From an uncultured Acidobacteriota bacterium (GTDB lineage: Bacteria; Acidobacteriota; Thermoanaerobaculia; UBA5066): a stretch of 59,489 nucleotides of DNA. Within the stretch, counting starts at the first letter, position 1; every line of letters starts with the position of its first letter. Location: the NCBI GenBank assembly GCA_903845115.1, contig CAIMWE010000092.1, forward strand, positions 1 to 59,489. The letters run 5' to 3'. Both the position numbers and the translations under genes were made by a program. This document shows, in pieces, positions 24,959 through 33,860 of the stretch. Under the pieces are notes generated by a model that worked only from the letters and a program-made list of their open reading frames with translations, made no database searches and was not told the origin of the DNA.

Positions 24959-27900
24959 ATGAACCGTCGCCTCGCACCCTTCCTCGTCGCCCTCGCCCTC
25001 TTCTCCGCCCCTCTCGCCGCCGAGGAGGCAGAGGCCGGGAAGGCCGAAGGGAAGCCGAGGCAGCCGTTCTCCGCCGAGACCTTCTCGGGGATCCAGCTCC
25101 GCTCCCTGGGACCGGCCGTCACCTCGGGCCGCATCGGCGACCTCGCCGTCGTCCCCGGCAGGCCGAGCACCTGGTACGTCGCGGTGGCCTCGGGCGGCGT
25201 CTTCAAGACGGTCAACGCCGGGACGACCTGGACGCCGGTCTTCGACGAGCAAGGCTCCTACTCCATCGGCTGCGTGACGATCGACCCGACCAACCCCAAC
25301 GTCGTCTGGGTCGGCACCGGCGAGAACAACTCCCAGCGGAGCGTCGGGTACGGGGACGGCGTCTACAAGTCGCTCGACGGCGGCAAGAGCTGGAAGGACG
25401 TGGGGCTGAAGGCCTCGGAGCACGTCGGGAAGATCGTCGTCGACCCGAAAGCTCCTGACGTCGTCTACGTCGCGGCGCAGGGACCGCTCTGGTCCGCCGG
25501 CGGCGACCGGGGTCTCTACAAGACGACCGACGGCGGCAAGAGCTGGAAGCAGGCGCTGGCCGTCTCGGAGAACACCGGCGTCTCCGACATCTGGATGGAC
25601 CCGCGAGACTCGGCGGTCCTCTACGCCACGTCGTACCAGCGCCGCCGCCACGGCTGGGGGATGGTCCACGGCGGACCCGAGTCGGCGATCTGGAAGACGA
25701 CCGACGCGGGGGCCACGTGGCGCAAGCTCGAGAAGGGGATCCCGAAGGCGGACCTGGGGCGGATCGGCCTCGCCGTCTCGCCGGCCGACCCGGACGTCGT
25801 CACCGCGCTCGTCGAGGCGAGCGACCCGAAGGACCGGGGGACCTACCGCTCCACCGACCGCGGCGAGAGCTGGACCCGCGCGGGCGACTACACGCCGAAC
25901 GGCCCCCAGTACTACCAGGAGCTGGTCCCCGATCCGAAGAAGGTCGACCGCCTCTATTCCCTCGACACCTTCAACCAGGTGACCGAGGACGGCGGGAAGA
26001 GCTGGAAGCGGCTCGGCGAGAAGTCGAAGCACGTCGACAACCACGCCCTCTGGGTCGACCCGGCCGACACGGACCACCTGATCAACGGGAACGACGGCGG
26101 CGTCTACGAGTCGTGGGACCGCGGGGCGAGCTGGGCATTCAAGGCGAACCTCCCCGTGACCCAGTTCTACCGCGTCGCCCTCGACGACTCGAAGCCGTTC
26201 TACTTCGTCTATGGCGGGACGCAGGACAACGCCACGCTCGGCGGGCCCTCCCGGACGACGAGCGCCCACGGCATCCTCAACTCGGACTGGTTCGTGACGA
26301 CGTTCGGGGACGGCTTCTTCTCGGCGGTCGACCCGAAGGACCCGAACATCGTCTATTCCGAGTCGCAGTACGGCGGCCTGGTCCGCTTCGACCGGAAGAC
26401 CGGCGAGGAGATCGACATCCAGCCGCAGCCCGGCCCGGGCGAGGCGCCGCTCCGCTGGAACTGGGACTCCCCGCTCATCGTCAGCCCGCACGCCGCCTCC
26501 CGGATCTACTTCGCGGCGCAGCGGCTCTTCCGGAGCGACGACCGGGGCGGCCACTGGACCCCCGTGAGCCCGGACCTGACGCGGCAGGTCGACCGGAACC
26601 GGCTGAAGATCATGGGCCGGGTCTGGAGCGTCGACGCGGTGGCCAAGAACAGCTCCACGTCGCTCTACGGGAACATCGTCTCCCTGGCGGAGTCGCCGAG
26701 GAAGGAAGGGCTCCTCTACGCCGGCACCGACGACGGGCTCGTCCAGGTGACCGAGGACGGCGGGACGGCGTGGCGGAAGGTCGAGGCCTTCCCCGGCGTC
26801 CCCGCGAACAGCTACGTCTCCGACCTCGCCCCCTCGCCACACGACGACCAGACCCTCTACGCCGCGTTCGACAACCACAAGGTGGGGGACTTCAAGCCGT
26901 ATCTCCTGAGGAGCGGCGATCGCGGAAGGAGCTGGGTCTCCATCGCGGGCGATCTCCCGGCCAGGGGAACCGTCCACACCGTGATCGAGGACCCGGCGAA
27001 GCCCGGTCTCCTCTACTGCGGGACGGAATTCGGCCTCTTCTTCACGCCGGACGGCGGGAAGCGGTGGGTCCAGCTGAAGGGCGGGCTTCCGACGATCGCC
27101 GTCCGGGACCTCGAGATCCAGCAGCGCGAGGGGGACCTCGTCGTCGCGACCTTCGGGCGGGGCTTCTACGTCCTGGACGACCTGACGCCGATCCGGAAGG
27201 CGACGGAAGAGCTGCTGACGTCGGAAGCGGCGCTGCTCCCGGTGAAGAGCGCGTGGATGTACATCCCGGCGAAGCCTCTGGGCCTCCGGGACAAGGCGTT
27301 CCAGGGCGAGGCGTTCTTCACCGCGCCGAACCCGCCCTTCGGCGCCGTCTTCACCTACTTCCTGAAGGACGAGCCGACGACGAAGAAGAAGGCGCGGCTC
27401 GCGGCGGAGAAGAAGATCGCGACCAAGGGGGGAGACGTCTTCTACCCGACGTGGGACGCCCTGCGGGCCGAGGCGGTCGAGGAGGAGCCGTCGATTCTCC
27501 TGACGGTCACCGACTCGGCCGGGAACGTCGTCCGCCGCCTGACCGGTCCGGTCACGGCCGGTTTCCACCGCGTCGCCTGGGACCTCCGCACCCCCGCCTC
27601 GAACCCGCCGGCTCCTTCCCGCGGCGGCTCCGACGACGAGGAGGACCTGTTCTCCCCCGGCCCGCGCGGGCCGCTGGCGATGCCAGGCACCTACAAGGTC
27701 GCGCTGGCAAAGAAGGTGGACGGGACGATCACGCCCCTCGGCGGGCCGGCCGAGTTCTCGGCCGAGATCCTCGGCACGGCGAGCCTCCCCGCCCCCGACC
27801 GGGCGAAGGTCCTCGCCTTCGAGCAGAAGACCGCCCGGCTCCAGCGCGCCGTCCTCGGCTCCGTGGAGATGGCGAAGGAGGCCCAGAAGCGGCTCGACGG

Positions 27901-28273
27901 CTTGAAGAAGGCGCTCCTCGAAACACCCTCCGCCTCCCCCGCTCTCCTCGGGCAGGCGCGGCAGCTGGAGCTCGGCCTGAAGGACCTCCAGACGTCGCTG
28001 AGCGGCGACAAGGTCCTCGCGAAGTACCAGGAGCCGGTCCCGCCGTCGATCGTGGACCGGGTCCAGGGCGTCGTCGACGGCCACTGGTCGACCACCTCCG
28101 CCCCCACCGGCACCCACGTCCGGTCGTACGAGGTGGCCGCGCAGGAGTTCGCGCCGGTCCTCGAGAAGCTCAGGATCCTCGTCGAGACCGACCTGGCAGG
28201 CCTCGAGGCGAAGGCGGAAGGCGCCGGGGCGCCGTGGACACCCGGACGCGTCCCAACCTGGAAGGCGGAATAG
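24959..28273 (+). CDS. Large exported BNR/VPS10-like beta-propeller protein
   Basis: This 1104-residue protein has a signal peptide (residues 1-20, AAEEAEA after it) and repeated Asp-box motifs (SLDGGKSW, TTDGGKSW, TTDAGATW, STDRGESW, SDDRGGHW) building sortilin/VPS10-like propellers over about residues 35-740. The later part has an FlgD-like Ig segment (VTDSAGNVVRRLTGPV, about 842-857) and a C-terminal helical region with coiled-coil character. This architecture is common in Acidobacteriota and Gemmatimonadota, usually annotated as glycosyl hydrolase-like without proof. It is likely periplasmic or surface-located. The start is ATG 24959 with AAGGAG upstream. No catalytic residues identified. 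Confidence 0.85.
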   Translation: MNRRLAPFLVALALFSAPLAAEEAEAGKAEGKPRQPFSAETFSGIQLRSLGPAVTSGRIGDLAVVPGRPSTWYVAVASGGVFKTVNAGTTWTPVFDEQGSYSIGCVTIDPTNPNVVWVGTGENNSQRSVGYGDGVYKSLDGGKSWKDVGLKASEHVGKIVVDPKAPDVVYVAAQGPLWSAGGDRGLYKTTDGGKSWKQALAVSENTGVSDIWMDPRDSAVLYATSYQRRRHGWGMVHGGPESAIWKTTDAGATWRKLEKGIPKADLGRIGLAVSPADPDVVTALVEASDPKDRGTYRSTDRGESWTRAGDYTPNGPQYYQELVPDPKKVDRLYSLDTFNQVTEDGGKSWKRLGEKSKHVDNHALWVDPADTDHLINGNDGGVYESWDRGASWAFKANLPVTQFYRVALDDSKPFYFVYGGTQDNATLGGPSRTTSAHGILNSDWFVTTFGDGFFSAVDPKDPNIVYSESQYGGLVRFDRKTGEEIDIQPQPGPGEAPLRWNWDSPLIVSPHAASRIYFAAQRLFRSDDRGGHWTPVSPDLTRQVDRNRLKIMGRVWSVDAVAKNSSTSLYGNIVSLAESPRKEGLLYAGTDDGLVQVTEDGGTAWRKVEAFPGVPANSYVSDLAPSPHDDQTLYAAFDNHKVGDFKPYLLRSGDRGRSWVSIAGDLPARGTVHTVIEDPAKPGLLYCGTEFGLFFTPDGGKRWVQLKGGLPTIAVRDLEIQQREGDLVVATFGRGFYVLDDLTPIRKATEELLTSEAALLPVKSAWMYIPAKPLGLRDKAFQGEAFFTAPNPPFGAVFTYFLKDEPTTKKKARLAAEKKIATKGGDVFYPTWDALRAEAVEEEPSILLTVTDSAGNVVRRLTGPVTAGFHRVAWDLRTPASNPPAPSRGGSDDEEDLFSPGPRGPLAMPGTYKVALAKKVDGTITPLGGPAEFSAEILGTASLPAPDRAKVLAFEQKTARLQRAVLGSVEMAKEAQKRLDGLKKALLETPSASPALLGQARQLELGLKDLQTSLSGDKVLAKYQEPVPPSIVDRVQGVVDGHWSTTSAPTGTHVRSYEVAAQEFAPVLEKLRILVETDLAGLEAKAEGAGAPWTPGRVPTWKAE

Positions 28274-28302
28274 CGATTCCGTTCGCGCCAGCCGGTCCGG
28301 GT

Positions 28303-28321
28303 GCCGGGGAGGCTCCCCGGC
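28303..28321. terminator. Hairpin between convergent genes
   Basis: GCCGGGGAG and CTCCCCGGC pair with one base between (about 7 bp of usable stem and a 5-base loop). It lies between the stops of the BNR-protein gene and the GGDEF gene, so it may end transcription from both sides. There is no T run, so it is weaker than the 3918-3960 terminator. Confidence 0.4.
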
Positions 28322-28324
28322 CCT

Positions 28325-29239
28325 CTACCCCGCGACGACCCGGTTCCGTCCGCTCCGCTTTCCCTCGCGCATCGCCTCTTCGGCCCTGCGGATGCACTCG
28401 TCCGCCGGGAGATGTTCCTGGACGGTCCCGGCGCCGATCGTGACGGTGAAGGAGACCTGGCTTCCGTCGTCGTGAACGCGGATCTCCTCTGCCCCGCGCC
28501 GGACCCTCTCGGCGACCAGGAGCGCCCCTTCGAGGGAGGTCTCGGGGAGGACCAGGAGGAACTCCCCGCCTCCCCAGCGGGCGGCGATGTCCAGCTCCCG
28601 GAGCATCGACCGGAGGAACACCCCGAGCCCTTTCAGGACCGCGTCCCCGCATACCTGGCCCCTCTCCTCGTTGATCTTCCTGAGGCCGTCCACGTCGAGC
28701 ATCACCAGGCTGAGGGGACGGTGCGTCCGCGCCGTCCGGCGGACTTCCTCCTGCAGTCTCTCGGTGGCCTCGCGGCGGTTCGCCAGGCTCGTGAGGGAGT
28801 CGCTGCGAGCCTGCTCCTCCATCCGGGAATAGGCCACGGACATCTCCGCGTTCGCCCACTCGTTCACCCGGTTCCGCGCGAGGAGGAGGACCGCCGCCGC
28901 GGCCAGCAGGAGCAGGGCCGTCGCGACGGCCCCTGCCCAGAGCTTCCGGTGACGGGCCCGCAGCGCCCGGATCTCCTGGTCCCTCTTCAGGAGCTCGACG
29001 CGCCGCTGCTCCCTCTCCGCCTCGAGCCTCGCCTCGACGGCGCTCAGCCTCTCCGTCAGGGAGCGCACCTCTTCCGGATCCCCGGTGGTCTCGAGGCGGC
29101 CGGCCCCGGGAGCCGCCGGCTGTCCGCCCGCCGGAGAGGCGGCATCCCCGGCGCCGAGCGGCAGGGCGAGCAGGAGCAGGAAGGCTCCCACGGCCACCCG
29201 GTACGGCACGGGACTGTGCGATCCCTTCATCCGCTCCAC
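28325..29239 (-). CDS. Membrane GGDEF-family protein with altered signature
   Basis: This 304-residue protein has a hydrophobic leader (about 14-32), a coiled coil (about 55-100), one membrane helix (101-121) and a GGDEF domain (about 140-304). The domain has SDSLTSLANRR and a metal/GTP loop region (MLDVDGLRKINEERG). The active-site motif is GGGEF (223-227) instead of GGDEF or GGEEF, so the acidic third residue that binds metal in active diguanylate cyclases is missing. It may therefore be inactive and act as a binding or scaffold domain, though activity cannot be ruled out. The start may also be the ATG three codons in. Convergent with the BNR gene. Confidence 0.8.
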   Translation of the reverse strand: MERMKGSHSPVPYRVAVGAFLLLLALPLGAGDAASPAGGQPAAPGAGRLETTGDPEEVRSLTERLSAVEARLEAEREQRRVELLKRDQEIRALRARHRKLWAGAVATALLLLAAAAVLLLARNRVNEWANAEMSVAYSRMEEQARSDSLTSLANRREATERLQEEVRRTARTHRPLSLVMLDVDGLRKINEERGQVCGDAVLKGLGVFLRSMLRELDIAARWGGGEFLLVLPETSLEGALLVAERVRRGAEEIRVHDDGSQVSFTVTIGAGTVQEHLPADECIRRAEEAMREGKRSGRNRVVAG

Positions 29240-29339
29240 TCCTCCGCGTCAGCCAAGGCAATCTAGCACGCGGACCGGCGGCCAGTGCGAACCGGGGGTC
29301 CGCCGGCGGAACGGCGCGACCGGCATTTCGACCGGGCGG

Positions 29340-30254
29340 TCACGCCCCGCGCGTACCCACGAGAAGGAGGATCCCGCCCACCACCACGATCACGCCGAGG
29401 GTCGTGGCGAGCGAGAAGCGCTCCCGTCCCGACAGGACGGCGAACGGGACCGAGACGACCGGGGCGAGGGACGAGAGGGCCGCGCCGATCGCGAGCGGGG
29501 AGCGGGTCATTCCGAGGAGGAAGAGCATCGACCCGCCGAACCCCTCCAGCACGAAGAGCCAGGCGACGGGGCGGGCATCGGCGGCCGGGACGAACAGCGC
29601 CGCCCCCGGGCCCATGGTGAAGCGGCACGCGAGGGGGACCACCGCCAGCACGGCCGCCATGCGGACCGTGTTCGCCACCGCGGGGGAGATGCCCTTCCCC
29701 CCCCGCGCGATCGCGTAGGCGTTCAGCGCCCAGAAGAGGGAGGTCGCGATCGCCAGGAGGACACCCCGCGCGCGGCCGTCCCGGCTCGCCCCTTCCGGAC
29801 CGGAGCGCGCACGGATGACGGTCACGACGCCGCCGACCACCATCACGAGACCCAGGACGCCGGCCGCCCCCATCCGCTCTCCCCTGACGAGCCAACCGGC
29901 GAGCGCCGACCAGAGCGGGTAGGTCGACGCGATCGAGAGCGCCCCGGGAACGCCCAGCGCGTGGGTGCTCCGGAAGAAGAGGGCGTCCCCGAGCGCGTAG
30001 GAGCCGACGACGCTGACCGCGAGCCAGAGGAGGTTGGGGGCCGGAAGGCGGAAGGCCCCGGCCAGGTCTCCCCACCCGGTCACGACCGCCGCCAGGAAGA
30101 AGCACGGGAGGGCGAAGAGGGCCCGCGTGCCGTTCACGGCGAACGCGTTGCTCCTCAGCGAGAGGCGCGAGTAGACGGTCGCCGCCACCGCCCAGGTGAC
30201 CGAGGAGAGGAAGGCCGAGACGGGGCCGACCCAGGAGGCGTCGGAGGCGGTCAA
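29340..30254 (-). CDS. EamA/DMT-family transporter
   Basis: The 304-residue protein has ten predicted membrane helices in two EamA repeats. The first repeat ends near residue 145 (MVVGGVVTVIRA) and the second near 300 (VVVGGILLLVGTRG). The conserved LPLW-like YPLWSALAGWLVRGER segment closes the first repeat. Members export amino acids or metabolites or are of unknown substrate. It is divergent from the radical SAM gene across 138 bases. No substrate clue in context. Confidence 0.88.
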   Translation of the reverse strand: MTASDASWVGPVSAFLSSVTWAVAATVYSRLSLRSNAFAVNGTRALFALPCFFLAAVVTGWGDLAGAFRLPAPNLLWLAVSVVGSYALGDALFFRSTHALGVPGALSIASTYPLWSALAGWLVRGERMGAAGVLGLVMVVGGVVTVIRARSGPEGASRDGRARGVLLAIATSLFWALNAYAIARGGKGISPAVANTVRMAAVLAVVPLACRFTMGPGAALFVPAADARPVAWLFVLEGFGGSMLFLLGMTRSPLAIGAALSSLAPVVSVPFAVLSGRERFSLATTLGVIVVVGGILLLVGTRGA

Positions 30255-30392
30255 GGAGGGCAGTGTAGACGACCGGACGGGGCTTCCCCGTCCGGCCCCG
30301 CCCGTCCGTCTTCCTCGAGACCATCCCGGGCCTTATCCTGAGCGGGCACGGCCGACCTCCGGGTCGAGGAGACGCCGGCGACGGGAGGCCGA

Positions 30393-32093
30393 ATGACCGC
30401 GGCGAGCGAAGTGACGTCCCTTCCGGAGCCGCCGACGCAAAAGCCCTGGAGCGGTGCCTCCAGGTCCGGAGGACGACGGCCGTTCCGGGTCGTCCTGATC
30501 AAGCCCTCCCGCTACGACGACGAGGGGTATCTGGTCAGCTGGTTCCGTTCGGCCTTTCCCAACCCGTCGCTCGCCTGCCTCCACGGGATCACCACGGCCG
30601 TCGCGGCCTCCGGCCGGCTCGGACCCGACGTCGACGTCTCGATCGACGTCTTCGACGAGGCCAACCGTCCGGCCCCGGTCCGCTCGGTCGTCCGGGAGCT
30701 GCAGGCGCCCGGGGTCCGGGGCGTCGTCTGCCTCGTGGGCGTCCTCTCCACGCAGGTCCCGCGCGCCCTCGACCTCGCCCGCGCCTTCCGGAAGGCCGGG
30801 CTCCCGGTCCTGATGGGTGGCCCCCACGTCGGCGGGAGCCTCTCCATGCCGGAGGTGCCCGACCGGGATCTGGACGTCGCGACGGAGCTCGGCGTGACGC
30901 TCGTGGCGGGCGAGGTCGAGAAGCGCCTGGGCGACGTCCTGGAGGACGCGCTCCACGGACGGCTGAAACCTCTCTACGACTTCCTCGGGAACCGACCCGA
31001 CCTCCGCGGAACGGCGTGGCCGTTCCTGCCGCCCCTCTCGAGAGCGCGCACCCTGGGCCGGATCGCCACGTTCGATGCGGGCCGCGGGTGCCCGTTCGCG
31101 TGCACGTTCTGCACGGTCATCAGCGTTCAGGGCCACGAGTCGCGATGCCGGAGCGCCGACGACGTCGAGGCCATCGTCCGCGCCAACCTCTCGACGGGCG
31201 CTCGCCGGTTCTTCGTCACGGACGACAACTTCGCCCGGAACCGGAACTGGGAGGAGATCCTGGACCGGCTGGCGCTGCTGCGCCGCCGGGACGGCCTGGC
31301 TTTCTCCTTCAGCCTGCAGGTGGATTGCGCGAGCCACCGCGTCCCGCGGTTCGTGGAGAAGGCCGCGGAGGCCGGCTGCCAGACGGTCTTCATCGGCCTG
31401 GAGAGCCTCGACGCCGCGGCGCTCGAAGGCGCCGGAAAGAGGCACAACCGGGTCTCCGAATACCACGAGACGGTTCTCGCCTGGCGCCGGTTCCACGTCG
31501 TCGTGCAGGCGAACTACATCATCGGGTTCCCCACCGACACCGTCGACTCGGTCCGGCGCCACATCGAGATCCTCAAGCGCGAGCTCCCCATCGACGTGGT
31601 GTCGTTCGCCATGCTCACGCCGCTGCCGGGCTCGGCGGACCACCGGGCGCTCTCGGGCCGGGGGGAGTGGCTCGAGCCGGACCTGAACCGGTACGACTAC
31701 GCGCATCCGTGCCGGCGGCACCCCCTCATGTCCAGCGAGGAGTGGACCGGCGTCTTCCGGGAAGCCTGGCGGTCGTACTACACCCCGGAGCACATCGAGA
31801 CGATCCTGAGACGCCGGTACGCCGAGGGGCAAGGCACCGGGAAGCTGGTGGGGCAGCTCTTCTGGTTTCTGAGCGCGATCCGGGTGGAGGGCGTCTACCC
31901 GCACGACTCGGGCCTCGTCCGCCGGAAGCGCCGCACGGACAGGCGACCGGACCTTCCCACCGAGACGCGCCTCGGGTTCGCGCTCCGGCGGGCCCGGGAG
32001 GTCCCCGCGGAGCTCGTCGGTCTCGCGCGGCTCTGGAGGGAGCTCCGGCGTGTGGAGAAGCGGGTCCACCGCGACCTCGACCGGACGGCCTGA
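30393..32093 (+). CDS. B12-binding-type radical SAM protein, unknown product
   Basis: This 566-residue enzyme has an N-terminal cobalamin-binding-like region (about 30-200, with VLMGGPHVGG; the classical DxHxxG is not seen). The radical SAM domain has Cys233, Cys237 and Cys240 in GRGCPFACTFC binding the iron-sulphur cluster. Downstream motifs RRFFVTDDNFARNRNWEEIL, FIGLESLDAAAL and RSYYTPEHIETILRR are typical of a widespread BchE/P-methylase-like family with no assigned reaction. It starts the plus-strand run into a GT39 gene 30 bases later, so it may modify a lipid or sugar carrier in envelope synthesis; that is inference from context. Confidence 0.85.
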   Translation: MTAASEVTSLPEPPTQKPWSGASRSGGRRPFRVVLIKPSRYDDEGYLVSWFRSAFPNPSLACLHGITTAVAASGRLGPDVDVSIDVFDEANRPAPVRSVVRELQAPGVRGVVCLVGVLSTQVPRALDLARAFRKAGLPVLMGGPHVGGSLSMPEVPDRDLDVATELGVTLVAGEVEKRLGDVLEDALHGRLKPLYDFLGNRPDLRGTAWPFLPPLSRARTLGRIATFDAGRGCPFACTFCTVISVQGHESRCRSADDVEAIVRANLSTGARRFFVTDDNFARNRNWEEILDRLALLRRRDGLAFSFSLQVDCASHRVPRFVEKAAEAGCQTVFIGLESLDAAALEGAGKRHNRVSEYHETVLAWRRFHVVVQANYIIGFPTDTVDSVRRHIEILKRELPIDVVSFAMLTPLPGSADHRALSGRGEWLEPDLNRYDYAHPCRRHPLMSSEEWTGVFREAWRSYYTPEHIETILRRRYAEGQGTGKLVGQLFWFLSAIRVEGVYPHDSGLVRRKRRTDRRPDLPTETRLGFALRRAREVPAELVGLARLWRELRRVEKRVHRDLDRTA

Positions 32094-32123
32094 AGGCGGA
32101 CCGACGGCGCTCGGGGCGAACAC

Positions 32124-33800
32124 GTGAGCGGAGCGGGAGAAGAGGGACGGTCCCACGGTGGTAGGGTCTCGAGCGGGTCCGCCTCCGGGCGTCACCCCGC
32201 GCGGTCCTGCGCCGCGGCAGCCGCTTTCCTTTGCTTCCTCGCGGGAGGGGCGCTGGTCCTGACCTCCTCCCGCTCGACGCTCTGGGACCGTGACGAGGCG
32301 GTCTACGCGCAGGAGGCCGCCGAGATGCGGGCGTCGGGCGGCTTCCTCGTCCCGACCCTCGGCGGACAGCCCTGGATGGAGAAGCCCCCCTTCGTCCTGT
32401 GGCTGATGGCCGCCGCCCTCGGCCTGCCGGTCCCGCCCGAGACGGCCGTCCGCCTTCCGTCGGCCGCCGGTCTCGCCGCCGCCGGGTGGTTCACCTTCCG
32501 CCTCGGCGCCGCGGTCCGCTCTCCGCGCGAAGGGCTCCTCGCCTGCGCGATCCTCCTCCTCTCACCGCTCGCCCTGGCTTCGGGAGCGGCCGCCACGATG
32601 GACGCGGTGCTGCTCGCCTCGACGACGGCCGCGCTCTCGATCCTCGCCGCGGCCCCTCCCGACGCGCCCCGGCGACGAGACGTCCTCGCCCTCGGAGTCG
32701 CGCTGGCGCTCGGACAGCTGACGAAGGGGCCGGTCGGCCTCCTCCTCCCGCTCCTCTCCGCGGCGCCGGCTCTCCTGCTCGGCCCACCCGCCGCCCGGAG
32801 GGGGTTCGTGCGCCTCGTCGTCCCCGCGGCGAGCCTCTCCCTTCTCGCCTACCTCGCGTGGGCGGTTCCCGCGAACGCGGCCTCGTCGGGACTCCTCTTC
32901 TCCGAGGGATTTGGAGTCCACGTCCTGGGAAGGGTCCTCTCCCCGATGGAGAGCCACGGGGGATGGGGTCCGGTCGGGCTGCTCTTCCACCCGGCCGTCC
33001 TCGTCGTGACGTTCTGCCCGTGGACCCTCTTCGCCGTCGCGGGCCTCCGGGAGATCGGCCCCCCGGCGGCCTCCCGGGGCGCCGCACTCCTGGCCGGCAG
33101 CGTCGCCGTCCCGCTCCTTCTCTTCTCCGCCGTCGCGACGAAGCTGCCGCACTACGTTCTGCCGGCGCTTCCCGCGCTGGCGATCGCGTCGGCGGCCGGC
33201 GTCCTCGCCCCGCTCCCGGGACGAAGGGGGCGGTGCGCCGGCCCGGCGCTTCTCCTCCTCGGCTCGGCCGCGTGGCTCGGCCTCCTCGCGTTCGCGGCGG
33301 GCCACGCGTCCCCTCCCCTCCGGGCTTTCGCGCTCGCGATCGTCGTCCTGTTCGTCCTCTCGTCCGGCGCCGGCCTCGCCCTCTTCGTCCTCGGCCGCCG
33401 CGTCCAGGCAGCCGCGGCGCTCGGCGCCGGCTTCGCGCTCTCCGCAACGCTCGTGGCAGGCGCGGTCCTCCCCGCGTTCGAGCCCTTCAAGCCGGTCCCT
33501 CCCGTCGCCGCCGCCGCCCGGCGCGCCGCCCCCTTCCCGGTGGCCTCCTTCGGGTTCGGGGAGCCGAGCCTGGCGTTCTACGCCGGACCCGGGCCGATCG
33601 AGAGGCTCCCCTCGGATCGTGCCGTAAGGACGTGGACCAGGCGCCCGGGAGGCGGGGTCCTCGTGACGACGGGAGCCGAGGCGGCGCGACTCTCCCTCGC
33701 CGGGGAGGGCCGGCTCGTGCTCCTCGCCAGGGCCGTGGGAATCGACCTCGTGCACGGCCGTCCCACCGAGCTGGTCGCCTTCCTCCGCGCGGAGCGCTGA
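32124..33800 (+). CDS. GT39-family (ArnT-like) membrane glycosyltransferase
   Basis: This 558-residue GT-C protein starts at GTG 32124. The first helix (about 30-48) leads to the substrate loop with WDRDEAVYAQEAAEMRASGG (54-73), the acidic DRDE expected to be catalytic. GGQPWMEKPP follows at 80-89, and then about ten further helices. ArnT-like enzymes move a sugar from a polyprenyl phosphate onto lipid A or another acceptor in the periplasm. It follows the radical SAM gene and precedes lpxA on the other strand, consistent with lipid A or LPS modification. Donor sugar unknown. Confidence 0.85.
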   Translation: MSGAGEEGRSHGGRVSSGSASGRHPARSCAAAAAFLCFLAGGALVLTSSRSTLWDRDEAVYAQEAAEMRASGGFLVPTLGGQPWMEKPPFVLWLMAAALGLPVPPETAVRLPSAAGLAAAGWFTFRLGAAVRSPREGLLACAILLLSPLALASGAAATMDAVLLASTTAALSILAAAPPDAPRRRDVLALGVALALGQLTKGPVGLLLPLLSAAPALLLGPPAARRGFVRLVVPAASLSLLAYLAWAVPANAASSGLLFSEGFGVHVLGRVLSPMESHGGWGPVGLLFHPAVLVVTFCPWTLFAVAGLREIGPPAASRGAALLAGSVAVPLLLFSAVATKLPHYVLPALPALAIASAAGVLAPLPGRRGRCAGPALLLLGSAAWLGLLAFAAGHASPPLRAFALAIVVLFVLSSGAGLALFVLGRRVQAAAALGAGFALSATLVAGAVLPAFEPFKPVPPVAAAARRAAPFPVASFGFGEPSLAFYAGPGPIERLPSDRAVRTWTRRPGGGVLVTTGAEAARLSLAGEGRLVLLARAVGIDLVHGRPTELVAFLRAER

Positions 33801-33860
33801 CGCGGCCGGCAACGTCCTCGGGGAGAGCGCGGCCGCACCCGCGAGGCCCCGCGTCCCGGG

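Noticed and set aside
24839-28117. 1092-codon antisense frame opposite the BNR protein
   Set aside because: High-GC shadow; the plus-strand frame has signal peptide, Asp-box repeats and a ribosome-binding site.
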